This document shows positions 46,913-58,718 of a DNA stretch of 64,000 bases, in pieces. The notes under the pieces were generated by a model that was given only the letters and a program-made list of their open reading frames with translations, was not told the origin of the DNA and ran no database searches. Location: positions 832,643-896,642 of the forward strand of contig BCIM01000004.1 of NCBI GenBank assembly GCA_039545315.1. The letters are read 5' to 3'. Made by a program: the position numbers and the translations under genes. The first letter of the stretch is position 1; each line of letters starts with the position of its first letter. The stretch comes from Kondoa malvinella (taxonomy: Eukaryota; Basidiomycota; Agaricostilbomycetes; Agaricostilbales; Kondoaceae).

Positions 46913-47246
46913 GCTGGACACTGTCGTGGTCGGCTGAAGACCCAGGTGATGCTCGTGCAAGAGAAGGGGTGGAATTATGCATCAGCTAAGCAATGTAATA
47001 TGGCGAGAGGGACTGTTAGAGGTTACAGAATGATTACAGAGCCGATATGCAGCATCTAGTAGGATATGTACAAGGATCCAGCTATTGTATCCAGCGTTCA
47101 AAGCGAGGCAATATGTTCCGCTATGAGATAGCGTACACACTTGCAAGCAGCTCATGCTGAAGCATTCCAAATTGCTCCAGTGACACCCGAGTAGACCGTT
47201 TAGAGGAGGCAGAAGAGACCAGACTTGATGCCTTCCTTCGCGTAGA
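46913..47246. other. 3'/5' intergenic interval
   Basis: No gene is supported in this 334-bp interval between two minus-strand genes; it should include the Gfo/Idh/MocA promoter. Confidence 0.4.
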
Positions 47247-47936
47247 TCACCTCTCTGCGTCTGTTGCCTGCCCGTTCTTTGGATCCGTTGAATCATCCTT
47301 ATTCAAATCCATCTTCTTAACATCCTCAGCGACCTCTTTCTCTGACACTGACTCTTCCTTGACGCCTTCCGTCGCCTTCTCATCTTCCGGTAGGTGACCT
47401 TCAATAAATCCAGCACATTCAAGCGTTTTCTCTGTGGCTCGTTCTTCCGCTAGATCTGACGCTGTATCGCCCGCTTCATTCTGTATGAGTAGTTGTTCGG
47501 GCGTTAGAAGCGGTACGAGGAGTCGCAGGACTGGCAGATGACCACTTTTGCCAATTGTCAGCTTGTTGACCATCATCCAAGGACAGACGTACTTTAGAGC
47601 AGCCCAATGTAATGGCGTGTTCCCTCTCTCGTTCTTCTTGACCAGAAATTCGACAGGCAGCACCTCGACCAACAATTTCGCTACCTCTACACAGCACAAA
47701 TCAGCTCGTGTCTTTCTTCCAGCGTACAATGGACCTTCATGACCGTTCGCAGCGGCCATATGCAGCGGCGTGAGACCATATTCGTCTATCGCTTGGCTCA
47801 CGGGCGCAGCAGAGAAACGGGCAATAAAATCTTGTAAAGTGTCCAATTCGCCATAGCGGGCTGCTTCGATCAAGTCAAGAATCTCTTCTTGTGTCGGCTG
47901 GGCAGCGCTGTCTGTTTGCGAGGGTAGGAGGGGCAT
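47247..47936 (-). CDS. ankyrin-repeat protein, Yar1-like
   Basis: Start MPLLPSQTDSAAQPTQEEIL at 47936 (upstream in-frame Met at 47993 is less likely). Two introns are removable: one after AAANGHE, and one that restores WAALNGHLPVLRLLVPLL. The protein, about 195 residues, has an initial helix (ILDLIEAARYGELDTLQDFI), ankyrin repeats IDEYGLTPLHMAAANGHEEV and KNERGNTPLHWAALNGHLPV, a partial third (IQNEAGDTASDLAE), and an acidic Lys/Glu-rich tail. Size, repeat number and acidic tail resemble yeast Yar1, the chaperone of ribosomal protein uS3; the short ankyrin signature alone does not prove orthology. Confidence 0.7.
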   Translation of the reverse strand: MPLLPSQTDSAAQPTQEEILDLIEAARYGELDTLQDFIARFSAAPVSQAIDEYGLTPLHMAAANGHEGPLYAGRKTRADLCCVEVAKLLVEVLPVEFLVKKNERGNTPLHWAALKYVCPWMMVNKLTIGKSGHLPVLRLLVPLLTPEQLLIQNEAGDTASDLAEERATEKTLECAGFIEGHLPEDEKATEGVKEESVSEKEVAEDVKKMDLNKDDSTDPKNGQATDAER

Positions 47937-48165
47937 GGCTGTCTTTGGCAGAGAAGTGTAGCGATTTTTGTGACGTTGGACACGGACAAGCATCTGATCT
48001 CCTACGAGTCTCGAGAGCTCTCAGTCTGTAGTCGTCCTGAAGTCGCAAGCACAAGGCTGACTCGCACGAAGGCAGCTAGGGCCCTATTTATCCTCGTCTG
48101 CATACGAGCAAATTGTCAAGTCAAGGCGACTGGGACAAGCTCAACAAGCCCGTGTAAGCTGCGAG

Positions 48166-49795
48166 ATGCCTGGCGCTCGAAGCACTGGCCTACCGGCGGA
48201 GATCTGGAGGGAATCTTGTCGTATTCTACCGTGAAGGATGCACGAGCTACGGCAGAGAAGCTTACAAGGACTTGTCGTGCGCTTCATTCGCCGTGAAGAT
48301 ATCTTTTGCCTGATCAGCTATGGACAGGCACCTTTCACTCGCAGCTCTTGCCGTTTCTCTACCAACATCTGGAGATGTTTCATTTGATCCATCCTGCGCT
48401 GCAGAACAACTTCCAGACAAATCCGAGGCTAGCACTACATGTTCAAGCTGTTCAGCTGGATTGCATCCTGTGGTTGAAGGCAGTAGCAACCTGTGAGTTC
48501 AGCAAGCCGAAAGAGGGCGTCTTGAAACTCGAGGACATGATGCAAGACCACTTGCGAAACATCCTCACGCAGGCTCACACTTTCAACAAGATACGCAATG
48601 CTAGGGTGCTCGACCAGCTTCGGCGCTGTCCAAACGTTACATCGATGACCTTAACATGGGGATTTTATACTCTAAACATCGATTGCGTGCGTGGAGCTGA
48701 AGAAAGCTTAATGGCCGACTACAATCCTCTCCCTAGTCGACAAGAACTGCTTTCGCTTCCATTCTTGCCCCATTTACAAACACTTTCCCTCAAACCGGTA
48801 TACGAGCACCTCTCTACTTGGCGCTATGATCTGGATTCCGTACATGCGCTTGTCCAAGCTTGTCACAATTTAGGCACCATCGCTCTTCCCACTGACTTCT
48901 CTCTGGATCGCTCTCTGGATCGCCCACCTGCAGTCAGTACCGTTAAATTAACAGAAGGCGAGCATTTGGAGAGTGAAAATACCTTTTTACCCGCCGTTGC
49001 ATCTCGCCTCGAAAGACTCGACATCAGCACACAAGACGCTCTGTTGACACTTTCATATTCGCAAAAATGGGCAAAGTATCCATTCTTCCGGCAGTCAAAA
49101 CATTGAAAATGCCCTTAGCCACTCGCCTTTACGATTACGTGCTCCCACCAGCAAACGAAGCGATGACTGGAGTGATGTGGCGAACGCTGCTCGATCTCAT
49201 GCCGAAGTCCAAGCATCTAGTCCTCGAAGTACAACACCCCGATAACTTCAACTTCCGACGAATGAACGTGCTCTGCGATGCTCTGAAAACTTCCAAAATG
49301 GCTCAGTCGCTGGAGCAGACTCAAATCGTCATTGACCGAAACACAGCCATGGATGCATATGATGATATAGAGTTCAGGCATATTCCTTGCGAAAACTTCA
49401 GGCCCTTCTGCGACTCGTCGGCCTTTCCTCGATTAAACGCCCTACAAATTGAGAATCCCATGTCATCAATAAAACATCTGCGCGGACAGTGTACCACGGA
49501 CGACTTGTACATGCTAGAAGAATACGACGACTATGCCGTCAATTTCGCTTTAATCCGGGATTTCGCCAGTCTATCATCCTCTACCAAAGCTCATGTCGAA
49601 ATGCGGATCCTGCCCATCAGCGAAGCGGGACTCTGGAATACAATCCGTTACCTGAACGGACGCGACGACGCTGTTGAAGTGCAGCATGGGGATAGTGGAC
49701 AAGAGCGCAAGAAGCTGTTGCAGATGTATGAGGAACAGGACTCTTGGCCGTTGACAATAGTGCAACATGCCCATCTTGGACTTTTGGACGTCTGA
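48166..49795 (+). pseudogene. F-box/LRR-like gene interrupted by frameshifts
   Basis: An F-box-like start is seen from 48166: MPGARSTGLPAEIWRESCRI, but this frame stops right after CRILP. The expected continuation, VKDARATAEKLTRTCRALHS, is in a second frame and stops after HSP. The following LLPDQLWTGTFHSQLLPFLY, FHLIHPALQNNFQTNPRLAL and a run of LRR-like segments are in a third frame to 49106. From about 49090 the LRR text continues in yet another phase (LPAVKTLKMPLATRLYDYVL) to the stop at 49795. Near 49093 the join FFRQ to VKTLKM needs one extra base. I found no intron of normal length that repairs these sites. It is thus probably a pseudogene, or a region with several base errors. F-box proteins select substrates for SCF ubiquitin ligases. 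Confidence 0.6.
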
Positions 49796-50088
49796 AAGGT
49801 ACCCATGACAATGTGTCCATGCCGGAGCTGTCTTTTGACACAATACATGTCTCCAGTACGGTCTACTACGCAGCACAGCATGCTTGGCATACAATAATGC
49901 CTCTGCTGATCGCGAACCTCCATCACATCATCACTCGGCCATGCCCGATTCCGCACTTAGATTATTCTAGAAATTTCTCCATCATACTCGCAAAGGCTCG
50001 CAAGTGCTGGTACAGTCGTCAGCTTTTGCTTATGTACCCAATTCCTCCTTCTTCCTCCCTCTACCACCAACCAAAACTTTTAACCAAC

Positions 50089-51070
50089 ATGTTTGCGTAT
50101 CCATCGTACAACTCACAACCCTTTGCTTCGTCATTCTGTTACAACCCTTACGAAGAGGAGTATGCTCGACGGCTAGAATTAGCACGTCGGCAAGAAGCTG
50201 CTCGCCAGCAAGAGGCCGCTCGCCGCCAAGAAGCCCTTAGGCGGCATCACATCCAACAAGAATTATACCGCAGACAACTGGAACAAGAAAGCTATGAAGC
50301 TCTTTTAGCGCAGCGTCAGCGTGAAGCAAGGCAGCAACAATACTTCCAGCAAACTCCCTTCTTCCGCTCCCGCTCTCCTGCTCAGCCTGCGCCTGCTCTT
50401 TTCTACGACGTGTCTGAAGATGAGGAAGACGATGACGAACCTGTCAACACTCAACAACGTCAGCCATCTCCATCTCCCTCTTCATGCTCCACTCCTCGTG
50501 CTCCATCTCCGACACGCTCAGCATCGCCCGTTGTTCAACCAGATCCGCCTTCCCGCTTACCTTCTCCGACGTCGCCCTCGCCTTCTCGTCAGCAATATGA
50601 AGAAGCAGCCATCATAATTCAGCGCTGCTGGAGATCAATCCTCTCAGCCCGGAAGCATTTTGCCGAATTGGATGCTATCAATGCTCAGCTGTCGTCTTTG
50701 AAGGATGCCTTTGTCTTTGCAGAGTCGTAAGTCTTTCTTTGTTCTGTTCTGAGAATCTTGTTCTGATTCCTGCTTTCGCAGTCCTGTCTTTGACAACTCT
50801 GGCAAACTCAAGTACACTTCTATCAATACTCCAGTCTATGGTCATATTGATGCGCTGGAAAAGCTGTTGCTTAAATTGGATGGTGTGGCTAGTGATGGTA
50901 TCCAGAAGGTCAAGGAGAGACGGAAGCAGGTCGTTCATGAGGTTGAGGCGGAATTGGCGCGGGTGGAAGCATGGAAGGTGGCTCAATGGGAAGTTCAGCA
51001 GAGGCAGGGTGATCTGGAGGTCGCTCAAGCTGTGCCTTTGCCTGAAGCGATGGAATCAGAGGAGGAGTAG
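50089..51070 (+). CDS. BAG-domain co-chaperone with IQ motif
   Basis: BAG proteins bind the Hsp70 ATPase domain and act as nucleotide-exchange factors. Start MFAYPSYNSQPFASSF at 50089. The amino half is a Gln/Arg-rich coiled coil (RRQEAARQQEAARRQEALRR), then an acidic DEEDDDE patch and a Ser/Pro-rich linker. An IQ motif (AAIIIQRCWRSILSARK) precedes the intron. The second exon, joined at ES-PVFDNSGKLKYTS, carries the BAG domain: NTPVYGHIDALEKLLLKLDG, then IQKVKERRKQVVHEVEAEL. The order coiled coil, IQ, BAG resembles plant and fungal BAG proteins with calmodulin-binding IQ motifs (for example fission yeast Bag101/102 lack the IQ). Length is about 310 residues. Client pathways cannot be told. 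Confidence 0.8.
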
Positions 51071-51362
51071 ATTGATGATAGTGCAGAGTTGTGATGAATG
51101 TTATTATCGATTGTCATTCAATAGCCCAATTGTCTTTCTTAGCTGCTTTATGCTTTCAGTCGTATCCCTTTCACTCTGTGATTGAACTTTACGTTAGACT
51201 ATTGAGTATTTGGATAGACGGGAGCAGAAAAGCTGAAGAAGGGAGCTCAAGAAGAGAGAAGAAGGATGAAAGCGGTCAAGTGCAAAGCAGTCAAGTGCAA
51301 AACATAATACAATGAGACAAGCATTTACAGCGAAACGAAACGACACCACACCAAGACCCTCA

Positions 51363-52701
<1,339 letters not shown>

Positions 52702-53570
52702 AATTTTGGTGATGGGTCGGGTGTTGGGTTAGCCTTCTTGTATATATCGTTTGCTGTTTGTAATTTGGCTTGTTCGCGCGTTATCTCTCACTTGCCCATT
52801 CGACTATGCTACCTGTTTGGGTTGAGCCTTTATCACCACTCTCTGCTGCTGTTGCTGCTGCTTGGACCTGCTTTCCACTTGAGAGCATTTTGACAATGAC
52901 GTGCAAGCGCGCTGATGCAAAATACCTCGCTCAGTACAAGACAGCGATAGCCGGGCATATCTTGGCACGAGAGTAACATGCCAGCAATCACTGATGCGCA
53001 ATGCAAGGATGTCCAGTGCAAGTAAAGAAGAACTAGTAGTTTGCAGCGAGCATAGAGCATAGAACCGACAGGAACGGGCGGAGAAGAAGGAAAACAAGAA
53101 GCTTGAACGAGAAGACAGCAAAGGACACAAGTACAGAGGCAGCAGACACAACAGAAGCAAGTCGACCTGGCTTGCGACGGTTCTTCTATTGATTTGAGGC
53201 GGAGGCGTCTCAGCCCGAGGCTGGGCCAAGTGTATCACCAAGCAATGACAGCCCGTCGATGGTATGCAGACTTGCGTATATATCGCTGTATTGAATGCAT
53301 ATTTTTCAGCTCTTTTGTCGTACTCGGTCGATCCAGCATGTTGAAAGTTAATGAACATTCACTTCCTGCTGCAAGCCTATGAGAAGTAATCAGCCATTCG
53401 GCCTGGCGAATGGGATCCGAGATTACCTCTTTGTGATTAGCATTCCAATGTGCTGTTTGGCAATTAACGCTGCAATTATTGCATATTAGCTGCTTTGACC
53501 AAAGATCGTGCTGGAAACTTACTGTCAGCCTAGTCCCAAGGAAGGCTTGTGAGAGCACTGACCCGGTTTA
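52702..53570. other. 869-bp interval with no supported gene
   Basis: Overlapping short frames on both strands, none with convincing motifs apart from a MYND-like short stretch on the minus strand (see rejected items). CTGCTG-type runs near 52850 are low complexity. The first part is the H3 3' region. Confidence 0.4.
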
Positions 53571-54356
53571 TTACATTGCACGCAACCACGACTGAGCCTT
53601 GTGCTTCACCATATCATCAACAGCAGTCGATCCATCCGCTGCACAGAATGGCAAATCCTCGGAATCTCGATCCATGTCTTCTTCAACGATGGCCATGCCT
53701 GATGCATTGAAGACTTTACTAGATGCTAAAGAAGAGCCAAGAGAGCGGGACAAGGTGAAGAGAGCAGTCTGTTGTCCGATGACATGTTTGATGTGGAAAA
53801 GGTCGCTCTGCCTATCTCGTTTGCAGTCAACTTGCATCCGTCATAACGGATCCTTGGAGTGGGCGGAGATAGATGATGTTGGATTCATGAGACACAGAGG
53901 TCTGCTCATGATATAAGCGACTGAGGAGTAAAAGCCTATAACAGGAATGAAACTGACCGCTTCAAAGCCTATCGAGAACTCGCCGAACAGCCAATGCCCA
54001 TCGTGCTGCGATAGCAAGGCATTCGATAGTGAGTTGATTTCGTGCTCGAGATACGCTTGAGCTATATGATCGACGCAGAAGCGCTTAATTGCTGACTAAC
54101 GAACATCTTGCGCTGAATGGCAAGCTAATAAGCTTTGCATGCTGGCTCGGCACAACACGTCTCACAATGAAATTCATCCTTGTCTTCAGGGTCCACCCAG
54201 CAAGCGAGAAGGGGATGATGTGCGCAGCATCTAGCCGGCCCACTTTCTTACCGCTGTGTTGGTCGTACACTGCTTCACCAGCCTCGGCAAGGCTTTTGTC
54301 AATGCCAACCAGATCCGGGACAGATGAAATAGATCCAGATTCGAGCGAAATAGAAG
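53571..54356 (-). CDS. HNH-like nuclease-domain protein (basidiomycete type), partly resolved
   Basis: One minus frame reads ISLESGSISSVPDLVGIDKS, LAEAGEAVYDQHSGKKVGRL and DAAHIIPFSLAGW. The LDAAHIIPFSLA segment resembles the first His of HNH nuclease domains, as in the basidiomycete HNH family. After an apparent intron, ITALKRFCVDHIAQAYLEHE, INSLSNALLSQHDGHWLFGE and FSIGFEAVSFIP follow, which resembles the family's INxxxNALLLxxDxHxxF segment with an Asn and a His. A further exon-like part ends in VDDMVKHKAQSWLRAM with stop at 53571. The 5' end is not found: the LHS1-like fragment lies where the start should be. Such proteins may be nucleases of mobile or defence origin; activity is not proven. 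Assignment is from memory. Confidence 0.45.
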
Positions 54357-54629
54357 TTTGACACCGCTGAACGATTCCAATGGATACCTCGGCGCCAAAG
54401 TAGCTGCACCACTGCCAACACGACGATCTGATCCATACAATGTCACTACGCTGGCCATTTTCCTTTTGCTGTCTCGGTTCATCAACACGTCAAAAGGCGA
54501 GCCTGGCCCAACGAATGACACTTTGAAGCTGTCGGTGCCATAGTCGATTGACAACAGGCCAACAGCGTTGCAGGCGCTCAAACAGAAAGTCAGCAGCATC
54601 AGGCGGAGACTCCAGCTCGTCCTCGTCAT
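54357..54629 (-). pseudogene. LHS1: amino-terminal fragment of ER Hsp70 LHS1/HYOU1
   Basis: The minus frame starting at 54629 has a signal peptide (MTRTSWSLRLMLLTFCLSAC) and then the first blocks of the Hsp110/LHS1-type ER chaperone: LLSIDYGTDSFKVSFVGPGS, PFDVLMNRDSKRKMASVVTL and YGSDRRVGSGAATLAPRYPL. LHS1 is a nucleotide-exchange factor for the ER Hsp70 Kar2. After about 90 residues (ESFSGVK) similarity ends. None of the later Hsp70 motifs (phosphate-2, adenosine motif, substrate domain) is found in the following 800 bp, where an HNH-like frame is seen instead. The fragment is therefore a truncated copy, most likely a relic. Confidence 0.6.
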
Positions 54630-55029
54630 CTTGGATGTGATGTGATGTGATTGTCAGGATGCTTCTTTTTCGCGGTTGATGAGCAACAGTGACACGTAGC
54701 AGGAGCGTTCTGGGCAGCGAGAAGCAAAGCACCTGGTCTGCCCAGCGGCTTAGCGAGCCCGAAAGCATCTTCGCGTTCTGTGTCGACAACGCCCATGCTC
54801 AGGCGAATTCGTTCATCTGCCTGATTGATGGCATCTCCTTCAACTTGTGCTGTCTCGGGAACGGCACGCGAGCGGGGTTCTTCGTTATATGATTCCGAGT
54901 GAGAGTCGATTCCCTTTATGCCGCTCCCGAATAAGTCTACTAGACTTGGAATGGCTTTGTTCTTATCCTATCAGCTACCTTCCTATTCTCTACGATAATA
55001 TTCATCCCGCTACCTTCGTTTTTGCGAAT
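54630..55029. other. divergent intergenic region
   Basis: No gene is supported in these 400 bp between the LHS1-like fragment and the kinase-like gene. Its right part should be the promoter of the kinase-like gene. Confidence 0.4.
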
Positions 55030-56022
55030 ATGGTTCAAATCGATAGCATAATGCACAAGAAGGTTGTCGATGTCCTTTCAGAATGCGCTCTCCGATCCGA
55101 CTTCATGCTAGCTTTCGGCTGTCTTGAAGGACCTAATATCTTATCAAGTGGTCGAAGTGGCATCATTGTCAAAGTCGCTTCTCATCGAGCCGATTGCGCG
55201 ACCAAACCGATTTGCGTCAAGATCTTGTTCGCGACAGACGCTACCGCTGCGGTCGAATTCAATAACGCGGCGGCAGCTTACCGAGCCCTAAACGGTCATT
55301 CATCCGCTGTTCGAATACCACGACAGTACGCGTATCACAAGATCCTGGCCGAACATCTTAAAGGCTACCATGCGATCCTCATGGAGTATTTGACATATGC
55401 AATAGTGAGTCGCAATCGAGCGCAAGCAAAGGCAGACAATCAAAAGTACTGATCGACTTGATAGCCTTTTAACCAGGTGTTCACCAACCCGTCCTTTTCG
55501 GCCAGTCGGGTCTACGCATTCTTTCAACGCTTGCTCCAAGCAGCTGAGCATCTTTGGCAAAATGGTATCGTCCATTGTGCTCTCCATGAAGGAAACATGA
55601 TGGTTCAAACCTTCGCTTCCGGTGAACCTTCGATCATCTTGGTAGACTTTGGGCATAGTGCCAGACTCACGCGAGCTGTTACTCCGACCAGGGATAATAC
55701 ATTCATCATTATGGGAAGCCGCACCCAGTTAAGCATTGACTGTCTCAGGACGTGGATGTGGCTCTCTTTGGACAGGCTGATCAAATCTGCGTAAGCGTTC
55801 TCGCTGTATTGCTGCTTCTCTCGTATTTGACCACTGCGATAATGCAGGCAGACTAGATATCGTTGCCCCGATTGGCGTCAAAGATTATCCAAGACCGGTT
55901 GGCGCATGAATCCTTCTTGGAAACCACCGCTCTTGCCAGATGGACGCAAGTCGAGCGAGATGAGATGGCTGGCTGAAGACGTCTCCAGCTTGGTCTGGCC
56001 GGAAGGGCAGAACTTTCTGTAA
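55030..56022 (+). CDS. atypical protein-kinase-like protein lacking the catalytic Asp
   Basis: Start MVQIDSIMHKKVVDVLS. The protein has a glycine-loop-like NILSSGRSGIIVKVAS, a VAIK-like Lys (PICVKILFATD), a hinge-like HAILMEYLTYAI, then after an intron a helix and VHCALHEGNMMVQT, which aligns with the catalytic loop HxDLHxxN but has Ala for Asp. A DFG-like LVDFGHSARL follows. The next intron joins LTRA to DVDVALFGQADQIC. The third exon's phase is unclear: one frame gives TRYRCPDWRQRLSKTGW to the stop at 56020-56022, another ends earlier in VAPIGVKDYPRPVGA. It is nearer to kinase-like folds of the aminoglycoside/choline kinase or Bud32 type than to standard kinases, so a pseudokinase or a divergent kinase. 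Confidence 0.5.
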
Positions 56023-56411
56023 AGTAGCATCTTCGGAAAGATCTATGCATTGGGCTGTCATTTCTTCCTCTTCAAGCTATCTATCAATCTGTCTATATCA
56101 TTACGATAAATTGAGAAGCAGACTCGAAAGACCTTGTACCGCTTTACCAGAGCGGGTGCTAGAGAAGAGATTGGCCTGGATCCTGAACAGTTTGGTCAAG
56201 AATTGATCAGTATCAAATCAGAGTAAAAATTGCTAGTATGCTCATCTTCTCTATCCATACACATATCTGATCAAATGAAGCAGCCCATGCTGCCCACTTC
56301 CTCCTAGTTCACTGTCTCAATCCCCACCTGCGGCTATTCCGCTTATCATCTGATCACGACAATCATACATTTACCCGCTGCTGACTGATTTATCCCGCAT
56401 TAATCTACCCC

Positions 56412-58405
56412 ATGGAAATGCTTCCTCCCGTTTTCCAATCGATCAATATGGCTTCAGATCCAGAACCTGCAAAACCAGTGGCAGAAATTCAAGAGAAACA
56501 GCCGATAACGCTGCCTGCTCATCTAGATCCTATGCAATGGGGAACAGTCAAACGAGCTCGATTGGTAGCTTCTGGTCAGCTGTTGATATGCTATGTAAGG
56601 GATCGCGCTGATGTGGGAAGAACAGTCTGCGTTCCGGTACTTGCGTTGACCTACTGCAGCTCTTCCTATGTCTCTTCACTTGCATACCTCATGGACAAGT
56701 ATGATGCTTCAAGAGAGGTTGCGGTTCTCGGCGTGTCACTGTTTGTGCTTGGCTTTGGTCTTGGACCTGTACGTGCACCAACCGACTTGTTTGACCTTGC
56801 TCAACTACTTTGACTAGCTCATATTCGGACCTACATCAGATCTTATAGGCAGACGTAATGTCTATCTTGTTACATATGGTGAGTCTCCTGCATAGACTAA
56901 GCTCGAGCTAATCAATCAGCAGGCGCATTCACTGCATTCTCCTTCGGCGTGGTCTATGCCAACAACATCACCGCTCTGCTTCTCCTACGCTTCTTCGCTG
57001 GCATGTCTGGCTCTTCCTCACTCAACAACGCACCAGCAAGTATAGCAGATTGCACTAATCCGGTCCAACGCCTCAAATGGACAATCACTTATGCCATTTG
57101 TGCTTTCGGCGGTCCTTCACTTGGACCTCTATTAGGTGAATTTATCCAGAATCGAGCAGGAGGTAATTGGAACCTGTAAGTCGGGTCAATGTGCCATTTC
57201 TCTTCAATTTGCTGACGACGACTTTGGCCAGGCTCGTCAATGCGATTTTCGTAGCGGTAACGTGGGTTTGGCTAATTATGGACTCGCCCGAGACGCATGG
57301 GTGTGTACCTCACTTCTCATGCTGCCAGTAACTGATCTACACAGACCGACTCTCTTGGCTCGATACGAAGCTTCCGTCCGCTCTAAAGAGGCGCAACATA
57401 TTCCACGTCTAAGCAAAGCAGCCATCATCCAAAAGTACAAAATCGCAATGTACAAGCCTTTCTACCTCCTCTTTACCGAACCGGCACTCGCAGCCGTCTG
57501 CCTCTACCTTTCCTTCCTATACGCTCTGATCTATGGCTTGTTTGGCGTCTTTCCTATCATTTATCTGCAAATAAGAGGCTTCACGCGGGAGCAATTCGCA
57601 TTGACATATTTCGCTCTGGGATTGGGATTCATCATTGGTGCTGCCGTGGGTCTTTTCTGCCATTATCATATCTGGCTGATACAAGAACAGATTGTGTATT
57701 GGCCAGTCAATTGGACCTACTTCAAGGCAGTGCGGGCTTGCGCACCGAAGCGCGCTCCGCCAGATGCTCGCTTCAGCGGTGTCTACTGGGTAGGCTTATA
57801 GTATCCAGTCCCCGCCTGAGCTAATGATGCTCGCAGACCGCATGGATGGTGCCGCTTTCTTTCCTGCTTATCGCAACAACTACCAAGCCTGACATCTCAT
57901 GGACTGGAAACGTGATAGCTGAAGTAAGTCAACTCCTACAATTCATCCGACATCCGACATCAATTGAGTGTCGATGCAGATCCTCTTCTCATGTGGAACT
58001 CTCATCGTCTTTACTTCCTTCATCCCATTTCTAGTCGAGCTATATTTGAAAGATGCTGGAAGTGCCCTCGCGGCTGCGACAAGTACAAGGGCAATCTTTG
58101 GGTGCATCTTTCCATTATTCACCACTCAGGTTAAAGCTTTGTCGCTCTTAGTTGTATGCTTGTACTTATTGGCTTCACAGATGTAGTACGTCCACCCTCA
58201 TTTCGATATGACATCGGCTCAATCCTGGCAAACAGCCAGAAGCTGGGCGTAACGGCAGCTTCTTGCGTCTTCATGGGTATCTCAATACTGCTCGCACCTA
58301 TGCCTTGGGTTTTCTCCCGTGAGTTTCAGTCGATCAGAGATGATTCTGCACTGGCTGACTGCCATTGCAGACTATGGCTATAAACTTTGGCCTAGCTACC
58401 TATAG
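56412..58405 (+). CDS. major facilitator superfamily transporter (DHA1-like)
   Basis: Twelve-helix proton-antiporter-type transporters of drugs or polyamines at the plasma membrane. Start at 56412, or MASDPEPAKPVAEIQ at 56448. The first intron joins RLVAS to VCVPVLALTYCSSSYVSS (TM1). The cytoplasmic loop motif FGPTSDLIGRRNVYLVTY fits the MFS DRxGRR-like motif. Further helices: FSFGVVYANNITALLLLRFF, SLNNAPASIADC, ICAFGGPSLGPLLGEFI. A loop then has DSPETH and LLARYEASVRSKE, as in DHA1 (PETYxPxLL). The carboxyl half has PFYLLFTEPALAAVCLYLSF and LGLGFIIGAAVGLF. The end is IPLFTTQ, a microexon ATGTA (58181-58185), then QKLGVTAASCVFMGISILLA and SHYGYKLWPSYL. At least eight introns are needed, and several borders are approximate. 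Confidence 0.8.
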
Positions 58406-58718
58406 CTGGAGTAGACCGCCCATCTATTGTCTGGCAAGCCTTGTGCACCATTCCCTGCTCGACCCATCCTGGTGCTATCACATCAATCTCCATTGCGAAG
58501 GGATAGTCGGCTATGTATTGGCTGTACGGATCTAGCCATCCCCGATGTTGAGACTGTCAATCAGTGAATATTGTAAGCTACAGCCAGCACAAAACAGCTT
58601 CGACTGACCCTTTCAGCTGCGTTGACATCTCCGTCGTTTTGAGGATCGCGTCAGCTGTGTAAGGTATATATTGGCCTGCAAAGGATTCTCAAGCAATTTG
58701 GATGGGATGTGCGTTCTG
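58406..58718. other. 3' intergenic region
   Basis: No gene is supported in these 313 bp between the convergent MFS gene and the minus gene ending at 58719. Confidence 0.4.

Noticed and set aside
49067..49120. An intron to repair the frame change at about 49093 in the LRR gene
   Set aside because: Available donor/acceptor pairs give introns of about 19 nt, or the wrong phase.
53425..53482. MYND-finger-like text on the minus strand (ICNNCSVNCQTAHWNANHKE)
   Set aside because: It has CxxC, CQxxHW and HK in order, but the YC spacing is short and no upstream exon completes the finger or joins in frame. Could be a relic or chance.
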